Notes: generated by a model not told the origin, from the sequence alone. DNA of 8,667 nt from Smithellaceae bacterium (GCA_028701435.1 JAQVQT010000075.1:1-8667); one strand, 5' to 3'; positions 1 through 5,733 are shown, numbered from the stretch's first letter. Numbers and translations: made by a program.

Positions 1-145
1 GTTGAATTTTTTCCGACAGGGAGGCAATTCCCGGATTGTTGGCTTTCATGAAGGAAAATAAACGCGGGTTTTGCGGGGATCGTGAAATGGCTTCGGCTAT
101 CGCGTGTTCGCGCGCGCCGTTTCCGACGAGTAATATACTGGGCAT
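1..145 (-). CDS. purD: Phosphoribosylamine-glycine ligase (GAR synthetase), N-terminal fragment
   Basis: PurD is the ATP-grasp enzyme that joins glycine to phosphoribosylamine in cytosolic purine synthesis. Read on the minus strand from the ATG at 145-143, the first 48 codons begin MPSILLVGNGAREHAIAEAI and continue to a NPGIASLSEK segment. The G-x-G-x-REHAI signature and the later NPGI are hallmarks of the PurD N-terminal domain. The stretch between them (LFSFMKANNPGI) recalls the archaeal-type branch (LYSYMxNxNPGI) more than the common bacterial APGNPGTA form; this comparison is from memory. A CAGGAGA ribosome binding site lies at 159-153, 7 nt before the start. The gene runs off the left edge, so the catalytic ATP-grasp domain is not visible. 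It diverges from the CNNM gene at 338 and has its own strong promoter at 210-182. Confidence 0.85.
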   Translation of the reverse strand, partial: MPSILLVGNGAREHAIAEAISRSPQNPRLFSFMKANNPGIASLSEKIQ

Positions 146-181
146 GTGAAAATCTCCTGAAGAGTTGTTTTTTCGTGGCGA

Positions 182-210
182 AGTATAAGAAGGATGCTTT
201 TCGATGTCAA
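182..210 (-). promoter_or_regulatory. Sigma-70-type promoter of purD
   Basis: On the minus strand a perfect -35 TTGACA (210-205) is followed after exactly 17 bp by TATACT (187-182), which matches five of six -10 consensus bases. Transcription would start near 175, leaving a leader of about 30 nt that contains the purD ribosome binding site at 159-153. The near-consensus boxes suggest a strong constitutive promoter. No operator is evident. No PurR-like or purine riboswitch structure was seen in the short leader. Confidence 0.8.
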
Positions 211-337
211 CGGAATAATCCGAAAGGCCGAAGGACCCATCCGCATAGGGAACCCTGTCCGGAAAGTGCTGTATCTTTTTGCCGTAATCTGTTAAACAGA
301 AATCATGAATCATTGCGGTGAGGTGATTTAATTTATT
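211..337. other. Rest of the divergent purD/CNNM intergenic region
   Basis: This non-coding stretch should hold the plus-strand promoter for the CNNM operon, but no good sigma-70 pair was found. TTGCCG at 279-284 has only a poor -10 (ATCATG, 302-307) 17 bp downstream. A small inverted repeat, CTGTT-A-AACAG, lies at 289-299. A GTGAGGTG ribosome-binding-like sequence at 318-325 serves the TTG start at 338. Confidence 0.4.
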
Positions 338-1603
338 TTGAGTTCCGATATCATTATTCTGCTCATTCTTTTTTTATTTTCCGGCTTTTTTTCGTCTTCG
401 GAGGCGGCCCTCCTGTCGCTTTCAGACCTTCATCTGCACAAGATGAAATCGGACAACTATCCTTTTCTCAATTCCGTGGTGAAGCTGCTGGAGCATCCCC
501 GGCGGCTGCTCATCACCATCGTGACCAGCAATGAAGCCGTCAATATCAGTATTTCCATTCTGGCTGCGTCTCTGTTTATCTCGCTGTTCGGCGTAAACGG
601 ACAGTGGATTTCCATCGTCGTCACGTCGATGGTTCTTTTTCTGGCCGGCGAGGCCATTCCCAAAACCTTTGGCGTAACCTATCCCATGCAGATTTCATCG
701 GCGGTGGCGCCGCTGCTGCTTTTGATTTCCCGCCTGGAATTTCCGATCGTCGCGGCGCTGGAAAAAACGCCGGATCTGATTTTGAAGCGGCTGGACCAGC
801 GCAGGACCGGCGGGGCGGACGTCCTGACGGAGGACGAGTTCAAACATCTGATTGACGCGGGCAGCCGGGAAGGCGTGGTGGACGAGTCCCAGAAAGAGCT
901 CATCAAAACGATTTTTGAATCGGGGGACCGGCCGGTGACGGACATTATGATTCCCCGTGTGGAAATGTTTTGCCTCGCGTTGGATCTGCCGGTTTCGGAC
1001 ATCATCCGGGAAGTGGTGAAGAGCCGCTGCGAACGGGTGCCCGTGTACCGGGACGACCGGGATGACATCGTCGGCATTCTCTTTGCCCGCGACCTGCTCA
1101 ACAGCGCCCTGCCTTCCGGATCGGCCGCCTCGATTGAGAAAAGTCTGGCCCGGCCCTATTTTGTCCCCGAAAGCAAGACGATCAACGGGCTGCTTTCCGA
1201 TTTTCAGGAAAAATCCATCCAGATCGCCATCGTTGTGGACGAATACGGCGGTGTGTCCGGTCTGGTGACGCTGGAGGATATTCTTGAGCATCTGTTTGAG
1301 GAGGCCTACGGAGATGACGACACGGCCAACTGCGAATGCGACATGCCGGACGCCGGCACCCTGGTAGTCCCCGGCCGAATGTCAATCGAACAGGTCAACG
1401 ATCTCCTGCAGTCTTCCCTGCCGCAGGAGGAATTCGACACCATCGGGGGTTTTGTCCTGCATTTATTCGGGAAAATGCCGGAACGGGGAGACCTGATTCA
1501 TTTCGAGCGTTATACCTTCCGTGTGGAAAGCGTGGGCAGAACGCGCATCCTGAAAATCCGGATTGAAAAGGAAACGCCGGCGCGGACGGAGGAGGACCAA
1601 TGA
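338..1603 (+). CDS. CNNM/CorC-family membrane protein (DUF21 + CBS pair + CorC_HlyC), copy 1
   Basis: This inner-membrane protein of 421 aa belongs to the family called hemolysin-like, CorC or CNNM, implicated in Mg2+/Co2+ transport or resistance. The N-terminal DUF21 domain (about residues 1-150) has hydrophobic helices at about 4-26, 57-84, 90-107 and 118-140. It keeps the family motifs FFSSSEAAL (17-25) and GEAIPK (104-109). A linker TEDEFKHLIDAGSREGVVD (164-182) leads to a CBS pair (about 199-320) with MIPR (204-207), RVPVY (233-237) and VVDEYGGVSG (299-308). A CorC_HlyC domain follows (about 340-410, with PGRM and FDTIGGFVL). The start is TTG at 338: an in-frame TAA at 329-331 rules out upstream starts, and GAGGTG sits 12 nt before it. 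It is translationally coupled to a paralogue downstream. The family is certain; the ion handled is not known. Confidence 0.9.
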   Translation: MSSDIIILLILFLFSGFFSSSEAALLSLSDLHLHKMKSDNYPFLNSVVKLLEHPRRLLITIVTSNEAVNISISILAASLFISLFGVNGQWISIVVTSMVLFLAGEAIPKTFGVTYPMQISSAVAPLLLLISRLEFPIVAALEKTPDLILKRLDQRRTGGADVLTEDEFKHLIDAGSREGVVDESQKELIKTIFESGDRPVTDIMIPRVEMFCLALDLPVSDIIREVVKSRCERVPVYRDDRDDIVGILFARDLLNSALPSGSAASIEKSLARPYFVPESKTINGLLSDFQEKSIQIAIVVDEYGGVSGLVTLEDILEHLFEEAYGDDDTANCECDMPDAGTLVVPGRMSIEQVNDLLQSSLPQEEFDTIGGFVLHLFGKMPERGDLIHFERYTFRVESVGRTRILKIRIEKETPARTEEDQ

Positions 1604-2916
1604 GCCTCTATCTGATCATGGCCGTCATCGTGCTTTGCCTGATTCTGGAAGCCCTGTATTCCGGAGGGGAAGTCGCGCTGTTTTCTTCGGACATCAACAA
1701 AATCAAATATTATGCGCGCCGGGGATCGTCCGCCGCCCGCCAGGCGGTCAAATTAAAGGAGCATCCAGAATGGTTTATCTCCACGGCGCTCATCGGCACC
1801 AATCTGGCGATCATTGTCGCATCGACGCTGGCCACCGGGCTTCTGATTCAATATTTCGGCGCGAAACTAGGCGAGCAGATCGCCTTCCTGATCATGCTGC
1901 CCACGTTGTTCATCATTATCATTATCCGCAGCATCTTCCAGCATTATGCGGAGTTCATGGCCATCCGGGTGGCCCATTTCATCCGTCTTTCCTCCTACGT
2001 GTTTTATCCGCTGGCCTACTTCGTCGCGGCGATCTCCCGGGGCGCGGTGAATCTTTCTTCCGATCCGAAAATCCGTCAGCACTCCTATATTACCAAGGAA
2101 GGATTAAAATATATTCTGGGGGAAAAGACGGAAGGCGGAGACATTCTGACGACGGAAAAGGAAATGGTCAGCCGCGTTTTCGATTTTTCCGAACTCACGG
2201 CGGAAAAGATTATGGTTCCCGTTTCCGCACTGACGGCCCTGCCGCAGCAGATGAAGCTCGATGAAGCGGCCCGCGTGGTCGCGGCGAAAAAATATATGCG
2301 CATTCCCGTTTATTCGGACACAGCCTACAATATTGTCGGGATCCTGCATTATTTTGATCTGCTGGATGCGCTGCTGAAACAGCAGCAGACGCCGGAGCCG
2401 AAAAACGAAGCGACCGTGGCCGGCTGCATGCGCAAAGATGTGTTTTATGTTCCGGAAACGAAAAAGGCCGGTCCACTCCTGATGGATATGCAGAGGCGGC
2501 GCGAGCAGATGGCCGTGGTCGTCGATGAATACGGAGGCGCGGTCGGGATTGTGACCATGGAGGATATCGGAGAGGAAATTGTCGGCAGCGTCGATGAAGA
2601 TTACAACAAAGGGGAAAAGCTCTACAAGAAAGGGGCCCCCGGCCGGTATCTGGTGAACGGACGGATGAAGATTGAAGACTTGAATCAGATCCTGCTGACA
2701 AAGCTGCCCGAGGGCAATTATGAAACGCTTGGCGGTTTTCTGATTGCGCAAGCGGGGAGAATCCCTCTGCGCCGGGAAAGGCTGGAATTCGGCGGGATGA
2801 TTTTTGTCGTAGAGGATTCGGATCAGAGATCCGTTCGGGAAGTTCTGGTGATTGCTCCGCAGCCCCTGGAAGGGCCGCGGAAACCCATGGGGCAGGGGGC
2901 AGGTGTTGGAAAATAA
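1600..2916 (+). CDS. CNNM/CorC-family membrane protein, copy 2 (divergent DUF21 domain)
   Basis: This is a 438-aa paralogue of the preceding gene. It starts at an ATG overlapping the upstream TGA by 4 nt (ATGA), with GGAGGAGG at 1588-1595, so translational coupling is likely. Domain order is the same: DUF21 with hydrophobic helices at about 3-20, 58-84, 95-110 and 128-146; a CBS pair (about 200-325) with RIPVY (234-238) and VVVDEYGGAVG (306-316); and a CorC_HlyC domain (about 345-418) with VNGRM and YETLGGFLI. The DUF21 domain keeps SGGEVAL (21-27) but has lost the GExxPK motif. The aligned stretch, about 104-110, reads FIIIIIR before SIFQHYAE. The pair may form a heteromer or have divided roles; this is inference. 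The last codons overlap the glmU-like start. Confidence 0.88.
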   Translation: MSLYLIMAVIVLCLILEALYSGGEVALFSSDINKIKYYARRGSSAARQAVKLKEHPEWFISTALIGTNLAIIVASTLATGLLIQYFGAKLGEQIAFLIMLPTLFIIIIIRSIFQHYAEFMAIRVAHFIRLSSYVFYPLAYFVAAISRGAVNLSSDPKIRQHSYITKEGLKYILGEKTEGGDILTTEKEMVSRVFDFSELTAEKIMVPVSALTALPQQMKLDEAARVVAAKKYMRIPVYSDTAYNIVGILHYFDLLDALLKQQQTPEPKNEATVAGCMRKDVFYVPETKKAGPLLMDMQRRREQMAVVVDEYGGAVGIVTMEDIGEEIVGSVDEDYNKGEKLYKKGAPGRYLVNGRMKIEDLNQILLTKLPEGNYETLGGFLIAQAGRIPLRRERLEFGGMIFVVEDSDQRSVREVLVIAPQPLEGPRKPMGQGAGVGK

Positions 2917-3658
2917 TTCGCGGTTCTGTGCGCTGATTCTGGCGGCGGGCAAGGGCACCCGCATGAAATCGGATATGGCTAAAGTCCTCCATATCCTGGA
3001 GGGAAAGCCGTTGCTGCACTATTCCCTTCAAGCGGCGCGCGAGGCAGGCGCGGAGAAGATCGTTGTAATTGTCGGGCATCAGGCGGACAGGGTGCGTGCA
3101 GCGTTTCCTGATCCGGATTTGATTTTTGTGGATCAGATGCCGCAGTTGGGGACCGGGCACGCGGTGATGCAGGCCGGTGGCGCCCTTGCGGATTATCGGG
3201 GACTTACCGTCATCCTTTGCGGCGATGTGCCGCTTTTGAAGCCGGGAACGATTCGCTCGCTGATTGATCACCATCAGAAAACGAAGGCTTGTGTAACGGT
3301 GATGACGACCGAGCCGCCCGGGCCTCACGCCTATGGCCGCATCGTAAAAAGCTCCCGGGGCGACGTTCTGAAAATTGTCGAGCACCGGGACGCCACGGAG
3401 GATGAAAAAAAGATTTTGGAAATCAATACGGGAATTTATTGCGTTGACACGCAGTTTTTGTTCGCCGCGCTGGCCCAGGTGAAAAACGATAATCAGCAGA
3501 AGGAATATTATCTGACGGATATCGTGGAAATCGCCGTGTGGGAAGGGCGAAAGGTCCAGGCCTTCCTGACGGCGGATGATGTCGAAGTGATGGGAATCAA
3601 CACGCTCGAAGAGATGGGAAAAGCGGGTGTTTATCTGCGAACAGGCGATAGGCGATAG
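2906..3658 (+). CDS. GlmU-type UDP-GlcNAc pyrophosphorylase domain, stand-alone
   Basis: This is a 250-aa cytosolic nucleotidyltransferase matching the N-terminal half of GlmU, which makes UDP-GlcNAc from GlcNAc-1-phosphate and UTP for peptidoglycan and lipid A. Visible motifs are LAAGKGTRMKSD (12-23), QLGTGHA (80-86), CGDVPL (105-110, with the metal-binding Asp107), AYGRI (142-146), EHRDAT (159-164), EINTGIY (172-178, Asn174) and EYYLTDI (200-206). The start is taken as TTG 2906, giving MENNSRFCALILAAG, with CAGGGGG at 2893-2899. GTG 2903 and an upstream TTG at 2852 are alternatives. It overlaps the CNNM gene by 11 nt. The left-handed beta-helix acetyltransferase domain of full GlmU (about 450 aa) is absent. 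The final GDRR and stop are encoded by a 7-bp tandem repeat, so the true 3' end may have been lost. Another UDP-sugar pyrophosphorylase role is possible. Confidence 0.82.
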   Translation: MENNSRFCALILAAGKGTRMKSDMAKVLHILEGKPLLHYSLQAAREAGAEKIVVIVGHQADRVRAAFPDPDLIFVDQMPQLGTGHAVMQAGGALADYRGLTVILCGDVPLLKPGTIRSLIDHHQKTKACVTVMTTEPPGPHAYGRIVKSSRGDVLKIVEHRDATEDEKKILEINTGIYCVDTQFLFAALAQVKNDNQQKEYYLTDIVEIAVWEGRKVQAFLTADDVEVMGINTLEEMGKAGVYLRTGDRR

Positions 3659-3734
3659 GCGGAAGGTAAGGGGCGAGAGGCGATGGGCGATAGGCGAATA
3701 GTGGATGGTGACTGGTGGATGGTAGGTAGTAGGG
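3644..3734 (+). repeat. 7-bp tandem repeat array (GGCGATA family)
   Basis: Eight heptamers sit in exact 7-nt phase from 3644 to 3699: GGCGATA, GGCGATA, GGCGGAA, GGTAAGG, GGCGAGA, GGCGATG, GGCGATA, GGCGAAT. The phase continues in degenerate GGTGGAT-like form (AGTGGAT, GGTGACT, GGTGGAT, GGTAGGT, AGTAGGG) to 3734, where the first palindrome begins. The stop codon of the glmU-like gene (TAG, 3656-3658) lies inside the second and third units. Because 7 is not a multiple of 3, a pure GGCGATA array presents TAG in all three forward frames, while its complement stays open. Confidence 0.85.
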
Positions 3735-3756
3735 AACGGTCGCGACCGTTCCTTAC
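3729..3756 (+). repeat. REP-like palindrome, copy 1
   Basis: The 20-bp core at 3733-3752 is a perfect palindrome (GGAACGGTCG / CGACCGTTCC). With its flanks GTAG and TTAC it extends to a 14-pair stem, with one G.T wobble when read as plus-strand RNA. It is followed by GGGG rather than a T-run, so it does not look like an intrinsic terminator. Confidence 0.85.
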
Positions 3757-3782
3757 GGGGCTCATGGCTGAAATAGTGGATG

Positions 3783-3811
3783 GTGGGGAACGGTTTCAAA
3801 CCGTTCCTTGC
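3783..3811 (+). repeat. REP-like palindrome, copy 2 (covarying arms)
   Basis: The core at 3787-3807 has arms GGAACGGTTT and AAACCGTTCC around a central C. Compared with copy 1, the two inner pairs have changed on both sides (CG/CG to TT/AA), so pairing is kept. The outer flank GTGG/TTGC pairs through T.G and G.T wobbles only if the transcript is the plus strand. It is followed by GGGG, as in copy 1. Confidence 0.85.
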
Positions 3812-3870
3812 GGGGTAAACAGCAGAAAGAAAGCTCATGCCTCCTAGCTAAAATCATGGACCATGGATAG

Positions 3871-3898
3871 TAGGGAACGGTCACGACCGTTCCTTACG
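3871..3898 (+). repeat. REP-like palindrome, copy 3
   Basis: The core at 3875-3894 has arms GGAACGGTC and GACCGTTCC around AC. Flanks GTAG and TTAC match copy 1 exactly, so the same extended stem can form. It is followed by GGGC. It lies 33 nt upstream of the dusB start codon, so it may fall in the dusB leader. Confidence 0.85.
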
Positions 3899-3930
3899 GG
3901 CGCATTCACGATGGATGGTGGTTTTGATTC

Positions 3931-4920
3931 GTGTCCAATGTAATTTCTGATCTTCACGGCAAGGCGCTGCTTGCGCCGCTGGCCGGCGTTACGAATCTGC
4001 CGTTTCGGTTGGTTGCCCGCCGGCTCGGCTGTTCGCTGTGCTTTACCGAAATGATCAGCGCCAATGGTCTGATTCGCGAATCGGCTCAAACGCTTGAATA
4101 TCTGAAAACATCCCCGGAGGACCTGCCTCTGGGCGTCCAGTTGTTCGGGGCCGACCCCCGTATCATGGCCCGCGCCGCCGCAATGGTTGCCGGGCAAAAT
4201 CCCGCGTTGATCGACGTCAACATGGGCTGCCCGGTGAAAAAGGTCATTAAAACCGGCTCCGGCGCCGTGTTGATGAAAGACCCCCTGCTCGCGGGTCGCA
4301 TCCTGGCGGCCGTTGTTCAGGCGGCAAAACTTCCGGTAACCGTCAAAATCCGTTCCGGGTGGAGCCGAAGCTCCATCAATGCCGTTGAAATAGCGAAGAT
4401 TGCTGAGGATTCCGGTGCTTGCGCGATTATTGTTCACGGCCGCACGGCCGATCAGGGTTTTTCCGGCTCAGCGGATTGGGGAATCATCAGCCGCGTGAAA
4501 AGCGCCCTCCGCATTCCTGTGATTGGAAACGGCGATGTTCGCGAACCTGAAGACGCGCTTCGAATGCTGGCGCAAACCGGGTGCGACGCGGTGATGGTCG
4601 GGAGAGGCGCCTTGGGAAATCCTTGGATATTTCTGGGAATTCGTCAATTATTGGCGGGAGAAAAGGATCATAGCCGCCCCTCCTGGCGGGAGCGGCAGGA
4701 GGTCATGAAGCAACACTGGGAAGATGAAGTTCGTTATTGCGGACGGCATTTTGCAGACAGATCTTTTCGCAAACATTTGCTCTGGTACACCAAGGGGTTG
4801 GCCGGTTCGGCCCGGTTGAGGGAAACGCTGGGAAAAATGACGGACAGCGACACCATGCGCTCGGAGGTGGAACGGTTTTTCCGGTCGCTTGCGGCGTCGC
4901 AAGCCGAAATAATGGCTTGA
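3931..4920 (+). CDS. dusB: tRNA-dihydrouridine synthase (DusB-like)
   Basis: This 329-aa FMN enzyme reduces a uridine in the tRNA D-loop to dihydrouridine using NADPH. The length is typical of the family. The TIM barrel shows APLAGVTNLPFR (15-26, FMN/phosphate site), the CFTEMISANGL segment (37-47), GVQLFGADP (68-76), and DVNMGCPVKK (95-104) with the catalytic Cys100. VKIRSGW (138-144) carries Lys139, and IIVHGRT (166-172) carries His169. VIGNGDV (197-203) and MVGRGALGNPW (222-232) bind FMN. A helical C-terminal domain follows from about 250. The start is GTG at 3931. Its only purine-rich upstream site, GGATGGTGG (3913-3921), is part of the repeat field. DusB is the nearest subfamily by the look of the motifs, but the exact uridine modified is not determined. 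Confidence 0.9.
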   Translation: MSNVISDLHGKALLAPLAGVTNLPFRLVARRLGCSLCFTEMISANGLIRESAQTLEYLKTSPEDLPLGVQLFGADPRIMARAAAMVAGQNPALIDVNMGCPVKKVIKTGSGAVLMKDPLLAGRILAAVVQAAKLPVTVKIRSGWSRSSINAVEIAKIAEDSGACAIIVHGRTADQGFSGSADWGIISRVKSALRIPVIGNGDVREPEDALRMLAQTGCDAVMVGRGALGNPWIFLGIRQLLAGEKDHSRPSWRERQEVMKQHWEDEVRYCGRHFADRSFRKHLLWYTKGLAGSARLRETLGKMTDSDTMRSEVERFFRSLAASQAEIMA

Positions 4921-4945
4921 CATCTCGGGAATGAATTGGCATAAA
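4917..4945 (+). promoter_or_regulatory. Sigma-70-type promoter for zapB-like/zapA
   Basis: A perfect -35 TTGACA (4917-4922) overlaps the dusB stop codon (TGA, 4918-4920). After 17 bp comes CATAAA (4940-4945), matching four of six -10 bases. The start would be near 4952, giving a leader of about 57 nt before the GTG at 5009. This could drive the zapB-like gene and zapA, and perhaps the 6S RNA by read-through. Confidence 0.65.
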
Positions 4946-5008
4946 TGAAATCAAAGAAAAAGCAGGTTTGCTGGCGTATATTCTTAATGAACAAAGGATG
5001 AAAAGAAC

Positions 5009-5239
5009 GTGGAAATCGGGAAATTTAATGAGCTTGAGGGTAAAATTAAACATATCGTCAGCGAACAGATTTTTTTGAAAAAACAGATTTCAACATTGGA
5101 GGAAGCGCTAAAAAATAAAGAATCGGAAATAGAAGGGTACAAAAGCAAAATTGTCGCACTAGATGAGGAAAGGAACCATGTACGCGCAAGGGTGGATTCA
5201 ATGCTTGATTTACTTGCAGATATAAAGGTGGTCCAATAA
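5009..5239 (+). CDS. zapB: Small coiled-coil protein, ZapB-like
   Basis: This is a 76-aa, highly charged, almost entirely helical protein with no Cys, Trp or Pro. Heptad-like hydrophobic spacing runs through about residues 8-62 (FNELEGKIKHIVSEQ..LKKQISTLEEALKNK..). ZapB is a short coiled-coil protein (about 80 aa in E. coli) that binds ZapA and stabilises the division ring. The gene sits 18 nt before zapA, which supports that role. Sequence alone cannot separate ZapB from other short coiled-coil proteins. The start is GTG at 5009, with AAGGAT at 4994-4999 and a 9-nt spacing. An ATG at 4998-5000 is out of frame. The gene and zapA are more AT-rich than their neighbours. Confidence 0.62.
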   Translation: MEIGKFNELEGKIKHIVSEQIFLKKQISTLEEALKNKESEIEGYKSKIVALDEERNHVRARVDSMLDLLADIKVVQ

Positions 5240-5257
5240 GCTTCCAGGGCGTGGGTT

Positions 5258-5536
5258 TTGAAAAAGCGTTACGAAATTAAAATTTTTGGACGGGAACTTG
5301 CGGTTTTAAGTGATGCGGAAGATGAACAAGTGGCCAAGGTTGTCCGGTATGTCAACGAACGAATGGAAGATATTGTGAAATCGAGCGAAGGACTCCGGAC
5401 AGTGGATGTGGCCATCCTGGCGGCTTTGAACATTTCAGAAGATTATTTAAAATTAAAGGGAGTTAATCAGGACCTGTGTGATCAGCTGACTCACCGGTCC
5501 GAAAAGTTGATTCAATTGATTGAAAACGCAAGTTAA
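5258..5536 (+). CDS. zapA: Cell division protein ZapA
   Basis: ZapA is a small cytosolic protein that cross-links FtsZ protofilaments at mid-cell. The 92-aa product has the usual size and layout: a globular head with YEIKIFGRELAVLSDAEDEQVAKVVRYVNERM (5-36), then a helix with the conserved DVAILAALNISEDYLKL (49-65) and a coiled-coil tail ending in LIQLIENAS. The start is TTG at 5258, giving MKKRYEIKIFGRE. No upstream in-frame start is available. The Shine-Dalgarno sequence is weak (GTGGG just upstream), so expression may depend on translation of the zapB-like gene 18 nt upstream. A 6S RNA gene begins about 10 nt after its stop, the same zapA-ssrS adjacency seen in E. coli. Confidence 0.87.
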   Translation: MKKRYEIKIFGRELAVLSDAEDEQVAKVVRYVNERMEDIVKSSEGLRTVDVAILAALNISEDYLKLKGVNQDLCDQLTHRSEKLIQLIENAS

Positions 5537-5545
5537 GAGAAATTT

Positions 5546-5733
5546 ACCCCTGCGATGTACGTGATTGTCATTTGTTTTTGAGCCAACATTTTGAACCTGG
5601 GGCCTATACTTGTTTGCGGTGAGCATGTCCGCCTTGTTCCGCTGGTCGGGGGCAGAAAGCCTGAAACAAACAAAACCGGCGCCCACTTATTAAAAAGGTT
5701 CAAAATCGTGATCAACACGGCATAGGCGGGGGT
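5546..5733 (+). ncRNA. ssrS: 6S RNA (SsrS)
   Basis: 6S RNA folds like an open promoter and sequesters sigma-70 RNA polymerase in stationary phase. The non-coding gap after zapA carries the family core: GGTGAGCATG (5618-5627), then AGAAAGCCTGAAAC (5654-5667), matching GGTGAGCATG and AGAAGCCTTAAAAC of E. coli. A rod-like fold is visible. ACCCCTGC (5546-5553) pairs with GCGGGGGT (5726-5733, one wobble). GTG-a-TTG (5561-5567) pairs with CAACAC (5713-5718). An 11-bp perfect stem joins 5588-5598 and 5696-5706. A 7-bp inner stem joins 5610-5616 and 5667-5673. TGTCC (5626-5630) closes the apical hairpin with GGGCA (5650-5654). Length from these outer pairs is about 188 nt, typical of the family. The exact ends are inferred. 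It may be processed from a zapA transcript or have its own promoter. Confidence 0.88.

Larger units (their letters stand above)
3659..3930. repeat. Intergenic repeat field between the glmU-like gene and dusB
   Basis: This 272-bp gap is almost wholly repetitive. It holds the tail of the heptamer array and three palindromes. The octamer TGGATGGT occurs four times (3702-3709, 3716-3723, 3777-3784, 3912-3919), mostly just before a palindrome. A related pair, GCTCATG..GCTgAAATagTGG near 3760-3779 and GCTCATG..GCTaAAATcaTGG near 3833-3860, follows palindromes 1 and 2. The field therefore looks like about three decayed copies of a composite unit. No coding capacity, transposase or target-site duplication was seen. 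No clear promoter or T-tract terminator was found. Confidence 0.7.

Noticed and set aside
82..321. A 79-codon open frame on the plus strand before the CNNM gene
   Set aside because: It overlaps the purD start on the other strand and the purD promoter, has no ribosome binding site and has low-complexity Arg-rich composition.
2104..2964. A 286-codon minus-strand frame opposite the CNNM/glmU junction
   Set aside because: It is a shadow of well-supported plus-strand genes, with no domain or ribosome binding site.
2210..3838. A 542-codon open frame on the minus strand
   Set aside because: It lies antisense to the second CNNM gene and the glmU-like gene, both of which have clear family motifs. 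Its product shows no recognisable domain. It stays open partly because the complement of the heptamer array has no stops (repeated SPIAHRLSP-like residues).
3729..3898. Palindromes as a CRISPR array or as intrinsic terminators
   Set aside because: There are only three copies, with unequal spacers (about 26 and 59 nt between extended hairpins) that are themselves repetitive. No T-tract follows any hairpin; each is followed by GGG.
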